A stretch of DNA of 64,000 nucleotides from Sipunculus nudus (GCA_026874595.1 CM049306.1:58970019-59034018), one strand, 5' to 3'; shown: positions 1 through 11,040, counted from the stretch's first letter. Program-made: numbers and translations. Notes: generated by a model from the letters alone, not told the origin.

Positions 1-352
1 GTCCTGTGACCTTGTGATCTCAAAATCAACAGGGTTCTTCCCCTAACTGTATGTGTAAAGTAGTATCAACAAGCCTCTGAAAGAGTAGGTCCTATAAAGT
101 TCATCTTTGACCTCAAAATCATTAAGGTTCCTCTCCTACTGGTAGGCAATATGTGAAAGATGTAAGGTTGGAGTAAAAGTTTGGCCTAGAATGTATCCAC
201 AAACTGTTCAAAAGTGAGCCTTTGTTACCTTGATCTTTGAATTCAAAATCGAAGGGGTTCTTCAAATTTTTGTAGATGAGCCACAGTTAAAAGCCAATAT
301 TGCAGCTTAATTTTCATCAACAAGCTTTTGCACGAAGTTGGTCCTGTGACTT
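1..352. repeat. Degenerate ~115-bp tandem repeat in intron
   Basis: Three diverged copies of a module with 'ctcaaaatc...gggttctt' followed by 'caacaagc' lie head to tail at about 1-105, 105-225 and 225-350. They sit inside the leftmost visible intron of the minus-strand coiled-coil gene. No coding potential is seen. Confidence 0.5.
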
Positions 353-420
353 TAACAACAGCAAAAGTGCTTTTCTAATGAAATAAGTAGCACAGTGGTA
401 ATTCTTAGCATAAATCTTAC

Positions 421-483
421 CTTCCTGGCTTTTCTTTATGTTCGTCTGTTCTGTTTCCATTCCACCAAGCCTGTCATTTGTTT
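421..483 (-). CDS. Coiled-coil exon, 21 aa (leftmost visible exon)
   Basis: This 63-nt exon has an acceptor CAG at plus 484-486 and a donor GT at 419-420. It enters and leaves in phase 1 and reads ETNDRLGGMETEQT then NIKKSQE, three heptads. It matches the exon at 3076..3138 at 16 of 21 residues, and about 400 bp of the intron upstream of both is also related, so the two arose by segmental duplication. The donor shows that the gene continues beyond the left edge. All following exons share the phase, so adding or losing one would not shift the frame. Confidence 0.75.
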
Positions 484-1418
484 CTGATTACAACAGATGC
501 ACAGAGAAAAAGTCAGTGAGATGCATTAAAATATAAGCAAACATATACAGATAATAAAATTTTAATAAAAAGGAACTATTGATGAAACATATTTATGGAA
601 TAAATATAGCAAGAGGGTTTAAATGATGGAGACAAAACCAGGCCTGGTAAAGTACTGGTAAAACAACTGAGCTATTTAATGTTATAACAAAAGTAAAACA
701 TTTTATTTTATTTAAATAATACAGTAACTCCTCTCTGCATCAGCAGCTACAATTACATAGCCAAATATCAATTAATTCAGTAAATCTTCTGGGTTAACAT
801 GTTTAAAATTCAACATACTACTTAAGGAATAAATTGTATTTAAGCATTCACATAAGCAGTAAATGTCACAGTGATGTAATTACCATTATAAGTGAGGAGA
901 AAGAAGTAACTTATCATACTGGAAAGATGAAGCACTAGTTTTATCAATGTTTGTAGGAATAGTGACCATTGGCTTGAACATGGGAAAAGAAGTTTTCAAC
1001 CTGAGAAATTATATAGTTCACCATGACCAAAAGACATTTTATCCACAAAGGTGATCATGTAAGGTCTGATAGTTGTATCGGAACTATGATACTGCTTCAT
1101 TAGAAGATAATTATTTTCTGAGGCTCAGGAAGAAGACAATACATTAACTTACAGAAATTTTTATCCAGGGTTAATACACTTTGAGCAAATCAAAATTTCA
1201 TAAATTTTACAGGACCTGCAACAAAAAAATCATGACTTTTTCCTCCTCATTTTGACATATAAATGTTACTTAGGGAACTGTTGATGCAGATCATCCTTGA
1301 TCATTTACATATAAGGAATATACCTAGAACAATACATATATAAATAAATACATTTAAGAGTCATTATTTCAGAAGCTAAAATATGTTTTCTTGTTCATGT
1401 CTGAGAGGAGAAGCAAAA
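484..1418. other. Intron, AT-rich, no gene seen
   Basis: This is intronic sequence of the coiled-coil gene. Roughly its first 400 bp (484-890) are related to the intron segment 3139-3482, including a shared 'gatgtaattaccattata' block. No ORF or RNA gene is recognised. Confidence 0.5.
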
Positions 1419-2290
1419 CAAGTGGCCCATGGGCCATGACACTCAGCTAATTTTGACTGGGTGCTCATTTCTTTTATTAATGTTATATATTGTCTGTGAG
1501 AATAGCCTATGGCTAATGTTACTGTGTTGAAAAATGGACAGAAAATAAAAATTTCATGATTCTAAGAAGACCTAGCCAGGACCCCCCCCCCCAGATTTCA
1601 CAATAGAGGGTTCCAAGAAAAATGGATACAAGTTGTACCCTGTCTGGGTGCTCAAAATCAAGTTTCTGGTCCATAACTAGCAATATATATGTTACCTTGA
1701 CCCAATTTCAGGTTTCAAAGGGGAACTGCCAAGGACTTCCCTAGGTCGTGTTAGAAGAGTCTAGGACTAATGGATACAATTTGTGTTTTTAGTCTTTAGG
1801 TCACAAAATATAGGTCACTATGACCTTAATTCAGGTTTCCAAGGAGATATGCCTAGAACCTCCCAGGATATTGTGTAAGAAGATTTTAGGGGTCTAATGG
1901 ATAAAATTTGTGCCTTGTCTAACCTTGTTTGCTCAAAACCATTTTCAGTGCCAAGGTCACAAAATATAGGTCACCATGAATTAATTTCAGGTTTCCAAGG
2001 ACATTTGACTAGGACCTCCCTGAATTTAATGTTAGAAGATTCTAGGCCTAATGGATACAATTTGTGCCCAGTCTGACTGTCTTGGTGCTTGTATGACATC
2101 TTTTCTGATAGATGGCAAAATATAGGTCATAGTGACCTAATTTCAGTTTTCCAAGGACATTTGCCAAAGACGTCTCAGAATGTTACATCAGAAGATTCTA
2201 GGCCTAACAGATACAATGTGTGCCCAACTGACTGTCTGGGTGCTTATATGACTTCTTTTCCTATAGGAAACCGTGTTATCCTACAAAATC
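1419..2290 (-). mobile_element. HINE-like element fragment with tandem core, reverse
   Basis: The left end at 1419-1450 matches the reversed 3' terminus of the family at 48211..51561: CAAGT, then the palindrome GGCCCATGGGCC, then a CTCAGCT arm. The body (about 1560-2280) holds four to five degenerate copies of a 120-165-bp module ('aggtcac...gacctaatttcaggtttccaagg...attctaggcctaatggatacaa'). The same module in the other orientation is the core of the 48-kb element. The 5' terminus of the element is not found here, so it appears truncated. It lies in the intron between exons 421..483 and 2326..2430. Confidence 0.5.
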
Positions 2291-2325
2291 AGTGAAAGTA
2301 CATTTATAATGAGCAAACATCATAC

Positions 2326-2430
2326 CTTCCAGACATCCCTTCATCTCCTCCTGCTCGGCTTTCATTTCACCAAGCACCTCCTTTGTCTGTGATTGCTCTG
2401 TATTCACCTCACCAAGGATCTCTTTTGTCT
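2326..2430 (-). CDS. Coiled-coil exon, 35 aa (double-length)
   Basis: This 105-nt exon has an acceptor CAG at 2431-2433 and a donor GT at 2324-2325, phase 1 to phase 1. It encodes five heptads. The first two 14-residue blocks are near copies of each other (ETKEILGEVNTEQS and QTKEVLGEMKAEQE), followed by EMKGCLE. Where the second block starts, the sequence reads CAATCAC instead of the CAATCAG acceptor that precedes other exons of the family. This hints at growth by internal duplication. Strongly charged Glu/Lys content with spaced Leu/Val/Met supports a coiled coil. Confidence 0.75.
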
Positions 2431-2637
2431 CTGATTGGGTCCATCAGGAGAAAATGAGCAAGAGCAAGAAAAGTAAGATATAACTAGTGATGTCTAGTAA
2501 AAGTTCAAAATATGGCAGTAACTAGATGAAGAATATTTATGATTAAGTATTATAAGAACACTTGGCAATAGTAAGACAATCAAGATCTTTATCTCTCAAA
2601 AGACTGCTACAACCAATGAGCTATTTAAATAACATAA

Positions 2638-2822
2638 TAGTGAAACCTCGTTTTGTCGATATTGAAGGGACCCTTAGAAAACTTTGACACATAAGAAGTT
2701 CGACACAAGCAGGTTTTATTTAGTAATAATTTAACTAGAGTTGTCCAGAATATCGAGTATGTAACTTTGACATAAGCCATGTATTCCACCTAAGGGAGTT
2801 GGACACAACAAGGTTTCACTGT
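2638..2822. mobile_element. Short MITE with ~25-bp inverted termini
   Basis: The left end AGTGAAACCTCGTTTTGTC is the imperfect inverse of the right end (reverse complement AGTGAAACCTTGTTGTGTC). The element is about 185 bp, has no coding capacity and lies in a host intron. The terminus resembles Tc1/mariner-type MITEs; that assignment is inference. Confidence 0.5.
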
Positions 2823-3075
2823 ATAAAGAATTTTAATTTTATAATAAATATTAGCAATGAATTTTACAGCCTAAGAAATGAGGTCACAGTGATTTACTTC
2901 TATGGATCAAATGGAACTTTTCCAAAAGGCAATAAGAACATCTTAAACAGGTTTTACTCAACTTGTTAATGTCGAAAACAATAAAGAAAAGAAATTCAAA
3001 GAAACAATAATCTTACCAAATCATATAAATTTGATTTATCAATTTAACATCAATTTAAATAATATACATCATTAC

Positions 3076-3138
3076 CTTCTTGGATTTTCACAAAGTTTGT
3101 CTGTTCTGTTTCAATTGCACCAAGCCTATCATTTGTCT
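3076..3138 (-). CDS. Coiled-coil exon, 21 aa
   Basis: This 63-nt exon has an acceptor CAG at 3139-3141 and a donor GT at 3074-3075, phase 1-1. It reads ETNDRLGAIETEQT then NFVKIQE, three heptads. It is the closest paralogue of exon 421..483 (16 of 21 residues), with related flanking intron. Confidence 0.75.
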
Positions 3139-3649
3139 CTGATTGGATGCAAAAAGAGAAAGTCAGTGAGATGCATTAACAATGAATAAGCATAACAAAG
3201 CAAATACAGATATATTTATAATTTAAATGTAGCAAGAGAAGTCACCACGAGTGAGACAAATCAAGATCTTTATCTTATATTTCAAACCATTAAGCTATTT
3301 TATTGTAATAATGATGTAATAGTATGATAGCAGCTTCAAATGTCAATGCCACATATATCACCACATCTAGTAAAACATGATACCAGTAGTCTTTCATGTT
3401 AAGGACTCAATTTACTAAGGAAAAATGTACTTAAGCATTGAATTTATGCAAGTACCTTCAGGCTGATGTAATTACCATTATAAATGTTACACAGATTGGA
3501 CAAATAGTTACAATGAAGATGATATGTGGAGAAGTCAAGGAACTCTAAAGTAACTGAACCTGGATTGCCCATAGGGAGACATGAACCTGTCCCGATGTGA
3601 AGGAAGAAGTAACTAGAAGAACAAGAGCACCGCCAATGTGCATAATAAT

Positions 3650-4215
3650 GTGTATCTGGTGACTTCTGACCTCATTAAATATGTGTGAATTTTGATGAGA
3701 ATGTAATTCAGGTGAGAAGCTATTGGTAAATATGTATAATGAGTTTCATGTAAATCCATAGGATTTTTGGAAGTCACCAAGGTACCTCCAAAGTATGGTG
3801 ACCTCTGACCTCATCAAGTATGCGTGATTTTTTTTTTAGAATATAAATCAGGTGAGAAAGTCTATTGGTTAATATGTATAATGAGTTTCATGTAATTCCA
3901 TAGGATATTTGTAAGTCACCAAGATAACTCCAAGTGTGTTGATTTTGACCTCATTAAATATGCATGGATTTTGCTGGAATTCAAACTTAGGCAAGATATT
4001 TGCTGATAAACATTTCTGATGAGTTAAAATCAAAATCCTTCATATTCTTTTTAAGTTATCCCAACTACACCACAAAGTGGCGGAGTGACTTTTTTAAATA
4101 TGCATGGACGTTGCAAATAATCGAACTTGGGTGAGATAATCTGTTTCGCAAAAATCCACCAAAGCGATAGTGTGTTTATAGTGGCGACACTAAAAGTTAA
4201 CGGACAGATGGACAG
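3650..4215. repeat. Degenerate ~150-bp tandem repeat in intron
   Basis: About three and a half copies of a module contain 'gacctcattaaatatg...gattttg', 'aggtgaga', 'ataatgagtttcatgtaa' and 'agtcaccaag'. The run ends in 'aacggacagatggacagacag'. It fills much of the intron between exons 3076..3138 and 4568..4630. The CCGTC/GACGG-rich end is like the heads of the rolling-circle repeats elsewhere in the window. Confidence 0.5.
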
Positions 4216-4567
4216 ACAGTGGGTATACCATTTATACTCACGTCATAAGACGGGCATTTAGAAATGGGAAGAATGTTTATGTAAATTGTTACAACTGATT
4301 TCAAGATACTGAAATTTTTCATTTTTTTTCCAGGAAAAGTTTTCAGCATGATGAATAATACAAGGTCACACTGGCCCAAAACAAGATCCTAAAGGAAAGT
4401 AGATCTAAAAAGGTCATCATATACAAAACTGAGATTACTTTCAGGTAGTAGAGAAAAACACAGATTCATTGCCAGACAATATGCTGGGGCTAATATAGAA
4501 AATAATAAATATTACTATTCTCTTATCAAATTAATGAGAGCATGGCAATTATAATCAAACATCATAC

Positions 4568-4630
4568 CTTCTTGGCTTTCCTTCATGTCCCTCTGTTCAA
4601 TTTTCATTTGACTAAGCATGTCTTTTGCCT
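4568..4630 (-). CDS. Coiled-coil exon, 21 aa
   Basis: This 63-nt exon has an acceptor CAG at 4631-4633 and a donor GT at 4566-4567, phase 1-1. It reads EAKDMLSQMKIEQR then DMKESQE. It follows the same layout as the other 21-residue exons (Leu at position 6, Met/Ile at 9, EQ at 12-13, QE at the end) but is more diverged. Confidence 0.75.
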
Positions 4631-5095
4631 CTGGTTGGATACACAAAGAGGAGAAAAGTAGGAAAGCATGAAAACTTGAACATAAACACATCCCATTATA
4701 AAACTAAAATTAACTCTAGCAACATAATCACTTATTCATGGTGACTCATAAACCCTTTATTGCTCAGACTTATTTTAGATTTTGAATAAATGATGATGCT
4801 GTTTACATTTGCATCACAGGTGATCTCAGACTCCATTTTTTGTTTTATCTACATCCAAATTTGAGCATGAAGCATAGGGCTGGTTTGCTTTATATTAATA
4901 GAAATCTTTAAAGCTGAAAATGATTAAAGATGAACAAAGGTTTTCTGCTATAACCTAAATTACTCACTCTGTTGAAAAAACAAAAGTTAAAATTTTAGAT
5001 TAATAATGTACATCTTGTGTAAAAAAGAGCAAACTAGAGACAAAATATTCACAGTATTTATGCATTTATCATGCCAGTTTTAAGTATACACGTAC

Positions 5096-5140
5096 CTTCT
5101 ACCTGCTCATTAACACTGGCCATCCCCGACTGGACAATCT
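5096..5140 (-). CDS. Linker/coiled-coil exon, 15 aa
   Basis: This 45-nt exon has an acceptor CAG at 5141-5143 and a donor GT at 5094-5095, phase 1-1. It reads EIVQSGMASVNEQVE. The frame is continuous with the exons on both sides. Confidence 0.65.
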
Positions 5141-5295
5141 CTGAGGATGTCAGCGTGAAGCAAAAATAATGAGAATCAGCAAAAATATAAAATGCACACT
5201 GTGTTGTTTAGCATAATATATCATACTGGAGAGAGTTTATAATGAATTACACATAGCTGTTGTAAGGAAAGGCCTCACACAAAAGTCAAATCTAT

Positions 5296-5425
5296 ATAGA
5301 GCAGAACCTTTCTGAAAGACCACCTATCTAATAAGACCACCGTTGAGCAAACTAAAAGCATTCACATTTGTTATAACTAATCTTTCAATAAGACCACCAT
5401 TGAACCATAAAGGTTTATCAGCTTC
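5296..5425. mobile_element. Short inverted-repeat remnant in intron
   Basis: 'agcagaacctttctgaaagaccacc' style sequence is followed by 'aataagaccaccgttga', and near-copies recur at 5385-5425 ending in 'aaaggttta'. This has the look of a small mariner-type MITE remnant in the intron 5141-5788. No coding content. Confidence 0.35.
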
Positions 5426-5788
5426 TTTAACTTCAACTTGCGAGGCAGTAAATATTTATAAATATATATAAGATACAGAGCTTACATGTTCAATACTGGT
5501 CGAACTGTGGGGGAAATGCATTTAAGGTTGGGAAAAGTGTCATGCTGATGTTATTAACAATATTACATTTTTTATCATAACATCATCCATGCAGTATTAA
5601 AGGACTGAGCACCAGGGGGCTAACCTGACAGTATGAATTGTTACTATTAGGTTAAACTATGAAACTGACCTAGCAATCAAGGAAAAACATCCATTCATTG
5701 CCAAGGAACCTGAGGCTAAATTAGCTGCAGAACATTTTACTCCATATAATAATAAAATAATCTTTGAATTGTAGGAACTTTTACTAAC

Positions 5789-5818
5789 CTGTTGTGTGGT
5801 CCTTGATCTCCTCCCCCA
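5789..5818 (-). CDS. Short exon, 10 aa, joining N-terminal region to coiled coil
   Basis: This 30-nt exon has an acceptor TTTATTTAG (AG at plus 5819-5820) and a donor GT at 5787-5788, phase 1-1. It reads VGEEIKDHTT when joined to the split codon left by exon 6603..8076. It is very short, but the splice sites and frame agree on both sides. Confidence 0.55.
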
Positions 5819-6602
5819 CTAAATAAAAGAATAAGAATCAATACATGGATATCTATCTAGAAATGAGCTACATAATATAGATGGCACCACTAGTCTCATG
5901 TAACCGATAAAGTATCCCAGATGAATAAACAGAGCTATGCAATAATTATTGAGAAATCAAGAGTTTTTGTATAAATTTGTATACAGATATGACTGTAAGC
6001 CAGCTGAACTTAAAATGATTGATTTTCACTTAAACTTAAAGAAACGTCATTTATCTGCTTGTACATTTGAATTAAACTACCTACATTTGGTGATATCAGA
6101 TTACAGCCATATCAGTCATTTGGTGGGTCAGTTTCAAACCTCTGGTGATGCTTCTGGGGGATATGGGAACGTTTCAGTTTGCCAATGGTTTATAAAAGAA
6201 AGTATAAAATTACAAAAACTAAAATGCCAACAGTTTAAATTTGCAAGAAAAGATAAACATGTAATAATGTCCAGACAAGCCTGAGAAGTTCTGTGCATAG
6301 GACTCTGAATAATGACAAAACCTGGAGCCCTCAGATCAGTAAATGAACAGTTAATGAATTTTGTGTAAAATGAACATCATGTGTGCTACAAAGCTTGTAA
6401 GTTGCTCCGTCTCACAAAGTATCCATACCCAAAGGGCTGGAAAACATCACCTTAAAATGAATAAGGGTTAGTACAACACGCATAAAATAAATTTTATTTT
6501 AAAATTTTGAAATCAGCCAGCTAAATATAAATAATTGATAGCAGAAGTACATATTTGTAACTAGACACATTTCATATTCTGACACATTTAGAATGAACTC
6601 AC

Positions 6603-8076
6603 CTTTATCCATGTATGGCTTCACTTCAATGACAGATTCATCCAGACCGAGAATAGTGGATGATTTTCTTGTTTCTGTTGTGAGTTTCAAGCGTCTTCCT
6701 GAATGTGGGTACATACAACAGAAACTACCTGTAAACTCTAATAAGTCTGCATCATCTAGAATGGAGAAGTTGATGGAACAGCCATTAACTATCTTGAGCC
6801 TGGTTTTCTCTAAGTTTGATTTGTCCAAAATGCTACCATTCAAGTTCAAACGGGTCATGTCAAGGGTGCCATGAATTTGTTGACCTCTGACCCAGCTACT
6901 CTGAAAGAAAGGCATTATGGTCCCACTGAAGTCCAGATCAGCATTCGGTGGGAGTTTGAGCTCTATGTCACTTGAGCTTGCTGTAGGCTGGAAGACTGCG
7001 ACCACATCTTTGCTGAAGTCATGGATATCCCTTATGAATTCATTAAAGGATTTTGTCCTGTATATTTCTTGATCACAGAATTCATTCCATTGCTTTTCTC
7101 CGACTATAACAAACCTAGGCTGATAAAGGTCATCTTCTGTTGCATTTCCCTGATTATCTGTGTCCTCATCATCTGAGTCTTCATTGTCTGTGTTTGGCAG
7201 AGTATCGTCTTGGAAATTTTCTGTTTCCTCAGTCTCTGGATCTTCATTTTCTAAAATGTCTGATTGTGTATCGTCAGTGTCTGGGGACCCATCATTCTGT
7301 GCTTCTTCACATTTTGGCCACTGTATAATCTCAGATCTGTGACCATACTTCTCTGGCTTGGAGTGCTCATGTCTTAAAAATGTAAGCTTTGTATTCTCAA
7401 ATTTTCGCTGCCCTGGGCGAGTAAACATGTGTAATACATTACACTTCTTTCCACTTATGGTTTTAATTTTTTTAGCTTTTATCTTTTTCCATAAAGATTT
7501 GTGATTTTCCACATCAGTAAAGAAGGAGACCATTGTGTTCACATCAAGTTCGTTGTCACACTTCTCCATGTACTCCATTGCTACACTAACTGCATATTCT
7601 GCTAGAGACTGAATATCAATGTCTTCTTTAATCATACATATCTGCTGCTCGTACATGATTGTCAAGGCAAGTCCAGTTAAAATGGCTATCTCAAGAAGGG
7701 TTTCCTCATCACTGACATTTTTGTAAATTTTTTTAGCTTTAGCCTTTTTCCAAAAATTCTTAATTGACTTAGGGATCTGAAACAGTATGTGAGCAGATGC
7801 AGTAGCAACAACTCCTGGGGCGGGGGTGAACAATAATGCTGCACTGCCTCCTAACGCACCTATCTGCTGACCTGTTGATATTGCAGAATTTGACGGAGTA
7901 TCTTCATTTTTAAATGCTGTGGCAAGTCCTGAAGCCTTGTGTCTATTCTGAACATTGTAGAATTTTAACCTAAGTTTACTTAGGTAATGTTGATAGAACA
8001 ACCGTGTTTTCTTTAAAACATCTTTGGTGGGGATGTCTTCATAAACTTTTTCCTTCGATTCTGCCATCTTTTTCTC
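6603..8076 (-). CDS. Unassigned protein, large first coding exon (488 aa)
   Basis: I do not recognise the family. Translation starts at ATG 8067..8065 (MAESKEKVYED). An acceptor TTTTTTTTATTCAG ends just 5' of GAGAAAAAG-ATG, so a 5'-UTR exon must lie upstream. The open frame runs on to 6499, but a good donor (AAAG|GTGAGT, plus 6601-6602) ends the exon after residue 488 in phase 1 and joins the next exons in frame. Visible regions: basic N-terminus (1-45); Gly/Ala-rich hydrophobic segment (about 62-97, IGALGGSAALLFTPAPGVVA) followed by a Lys-rich patch (100-115); second hydrophobic helix-like stretch (125-140); long Asp/Glu/Thr linker (253-313); and a C-terminal part (about 370-445) with pentapeptide-repeat-like spacing (LDFSG, LDMTRLNLNGSILDKSNLE). 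No signal peptide. The hydrophobic segment could insert in membrane, and the coiled coil that follows suggests oligomers; both are inference. Confidence 0.8.
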
Positions 8077-8869
8077 CTGAATAAAAAAAACACATAGTTC
8101 AATATCTTAAATATACAGCATAAAGAACACATTTATATAAGGTGGCTGTTCCAAATATTAATGTCTATTTGTCATAAAACACTCTCATGAATACAGGACT
8201 CAGTAGGAATCTTATTAGAATTATAGGGCCTACTGTCATATATCTGTCAGAGATATATATAAAAGGCAAGGCACAAAATAGTGAACAGCAACAAACAAAT
8301 TTCAACAACCCGGCCATTACCTTGACAATGTACAAATTACACTGTATTTACTAGGTGAATATTTCAGGTATAATTCTATATGGCATATTTCATGGTTATA
8401 TAAAAGGTACCTAAATTAATCAATTAATTATTCATTATTGGTTGTTTTTTGTCTTTCAGTCATCAAATATGAGTTTACTTCTAATTAGTACAGTAAAACA
8501 AGTGGAAGGCATGCACAGATCAAAGCATGTTGTTGGATTTTCAGATGACAGCAGGGATGTTTTCGCCAGGGTTTCATACCTTTTTATCAAGGTCTGCCAT
8601 TAATCATATGCATGAGGCACAAGCCCTTAACTTTGACCTGGTTAATACTGTATTTGATAGGTCAAGCCACTGATAATAATATTTCAAGTGTACATATGAA
8701 CAAGTAATCACTGTATATATAATAATGTGATAATTAATTATAACCTGATGTTCCAGACGTGCTAGGTTATGAATTTCGTACCTTTTTCAGATTACGGTTT
8801 ATTAATTTTTCAATAATGTTAAATAAATTTTACAAAATGAACCATATATTAACATACATTAACATTACT
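8077..8869. other. AT-rich 5' flank or intron, no gene seen
   Basis: This lies upstream of the coiled-coil gene's first coding exon and must contain intron, because 8077-8079 is a splice acceptor. No further exon, promoter motif or repeat is clearly identified. Confidence 0.4.
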
Positions 8870-9847
8870 TTTTTAAGGAAACTTTATGTATATTGGAGTG
8901 GAAACAGCATTAGTGAAACAATAACAATTACTGCATAACACTTGGTGGGTTGGGTTGGGGGAGGGGGGGGGGGGACTGGGGTGGTGGTATAAGAATATCT
9001 GTACACCTGTCACAGCAGGGGATCTCCCCCAGTGACTGTAAAAAATCAGAAACCCTGGCACAGCTGACTTCCAGTGACCTGGAGTGGGACCCTGCATCTG
9101 GACATCTGTAATCAAAGCAGATGACTACAATAGAGCCTCAAGAAAAAAATCAATAACTAGCCTAATTTTCAAACTTTTATTTTCAAATTTCAGATTTAAC
9201 ATTTTAAATACTTATGTTTACATGCTGTGAAAATTAAATTAATAGTACTTACATGAAAAAAAGTGCCACGGCCAAAGTTGGGCAAATTTAAGTTACTGAT
9301 TTTATATTTATGCAAATATCTTATAAAATTTGAAAAATTCAGATCTTATTTTCCATATACAATTAAATCTTGATTAAACGAAGTTATATCCCTGAAAAAG
9401 TGTCTCTAGCTTCAGCAATTTTTATGTTAAGTGAGTAAATATATTTCCTAATTTTTTTTCAAAGTTGCATTATGTTCGTGTCCATATCTTCAACAAATTA
9501 CGCAATACTGACCTATTTTTGGTGTGTACATAGAAAATGTATGGAAGAATAAGCATATTTAATATGATCAAATTCAGATCAGTGGTTTTGATACTAGGCA
9601 GTCTTGAAGTGTAAGAATGGGGTTTTAATGGAAAACGGAGGTTTTTCCTTAATATCTCGAAGCAAGAAGCCCTAGTGACCCATTTTTTGGTAGGGTAGGA
9701 GATTTTTGGGACATCTAACTGTATGCCAGATTTCAGATTTGTAGGTCCAACGGTTTCAAAACATGCCAGTTTATCGGACTGATGGACAGACGACGGACAA
9801 AGGACCATGACTATAGCTCAGATGACTTATAGTCAGCTGAGCTAAAA
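8870..9847 (-). mobile_element. HINE-like rolling-circle element, reverse copy
   Basis: Read on the minus strand it starts at 9847 with a T-run, AGCTCAGCTGACTATAAG and GTCCGTCGTCTGTCC. It then follows the same sequence as 43836-44800 on the plus strand, including the 'ggcacctt', 'gcagggtccca' and 'gatcccctgctgtgacagg' blocks. The two copies are inverted relative to each other 34 kb apart. The 3' terminus is not found here, so the lower boundary is approximate. The open frames inside are not conserved between the copies and are not genes. Confidence 0.6.
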
Positions 9848-10013
9848 AGCAATTGACCTCACCATCACAGCCATTATGCGCCGCCCTTTTCACCTTATTA
9901 TGATAATGAGACCCCGAAACACTCCTTCACAGAGGGCCTTCTATGCCAATGGTTGCATTAGCTCTTTACAACACAATCGTGATGTCACAAAGGTCGATGA
10001 CATATGATGTCGC

Positions 10014-10031
10014 ATTGATGACGTCATCAAT
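10014..10031. promoter_or_regulatory. 18-bp perfect palindrome with CRE core
   Basis: ATTGATGACGTCATCAAT is a perfect palindrome around TGACGTCA, the known CREB/ATF bZIP consensus. It lies in a non-repetitive stretch (9848-10182) about 2 kb upstream of the minus-strand gene's first coding exon. A role as promoter element is inference. Confidence 0.35.
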
Positions 10032-10159
10032 TTGAAACACTCTATCTCTGTCCTAAAGTGTTGAGTATACCGCAGTCATTGTGAACTGTTTTGCTATATT
10101 TTGGATTATTTGTCTCATACGAATTAAGCACCAGGCAAGGCATTGTCATTCACTTGGTA

Positions 10160-10184
10160 GTTGGAGGAACATGGCTCCTCCAAC
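10160..10184. other. 9-bp perfect hairpin at element insertion site
   Basis: GTTGGAGGA, loop ACATGGC, TCCTCCAAC. The right arm overlaps the start of the target duplication of the 3-kb element that begins at 10191. Confidence 0.5.
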
Positions 10185-10904
10185 CTTTGGGATAAGGGTC
10201 TAAAACACTACTGGTCTGGTTGGCAGTGTGGTCTGGTTGGCAGTACTGCCAACCAGACCACTATATGTGATGTATAGCTATAAGTACACCAGTCACCCTC
10301 TATGCATCAATGCACAGCCAGCCACCTAGCTTTACAGACAAATGGGGGCGTGTTTAACCTTAGTAACACTACAATATCAGTTGTAGTGCTGCAGTTAATC
10401 AAATATAACCTAGCTGTTAGCTTTTATTCATCTGAAATAAGTGTTTCTACCACTGATCCAAAGTGGAAAAAATTTGCCAAATTAAAATTGAATAAAAAGT
10501 AAAAGAAAAGTAACATGCTAAGAAATTATTAACTAACTAGCAAAATAATGACAATTTAGGAAGTAGAAAAATTACTGCAGTGATGATGTGTATATTCCAT
10601 AGCCAATTAAATTTACACACACATTAATCTTGTATGTGTGTGGTTGATTCCCATTGATCTCATTTGATCTCGTGTATTTTTGATGTTTCAGTAACCAATT
10701 AGTAACCTTTGGTGAGTTGGTTGCCGGAGTGGGAGTGTGTTGTGACAGTACATGGGCATACACATACAAAACCAATTAAAGTAGAAGTAGTAGTTTATTA
10801 ATAAAGTACAACATGTACATATATTTCCAATTTAAACATGCATAGAAACAAATCCAGCCTCTAAGGCTTATGAAGCACTATACTTTGAAAACAAAACAAA
10901 TAAA

Positions 10905-11040
10905 TATTAAGGTCCGGTTGTGAATGAGATTAACATGAAATAAATATACATCATGTAATATCAATTGAATAACACAACTTAAATATTAAGGTCCAATTGT
11001 GAATGATATTAACATACAATGAATATACATCATGATACTT
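10905..11040. repeat. ~75-bp tandem duplication
   Basis: 'aatattaaggtcc.gttgtgaatgagattaacat...atatacatcatg' occurs twice in a row with few differences. Confidence 0.6.

Noticed and set aside
5949-6284. 111-codon plus-strand open frame
   Set aside because: Lies in an intron of the minus-strand gene, has no recognisable domain, and no splice or promoter evidence.
6593-7342. Plus-strand open frames opposite the large exon
   Set aside because: Antisense shadows of the minus-strand coding exon, including the acidic linker.
8495-8520. AAACAAGTGG-like sequence as the missing 3' end of the element at 8870-9847
   Set aside because: Only about ten bases agree and the diagnostic CCATGGG palindrome is absent.
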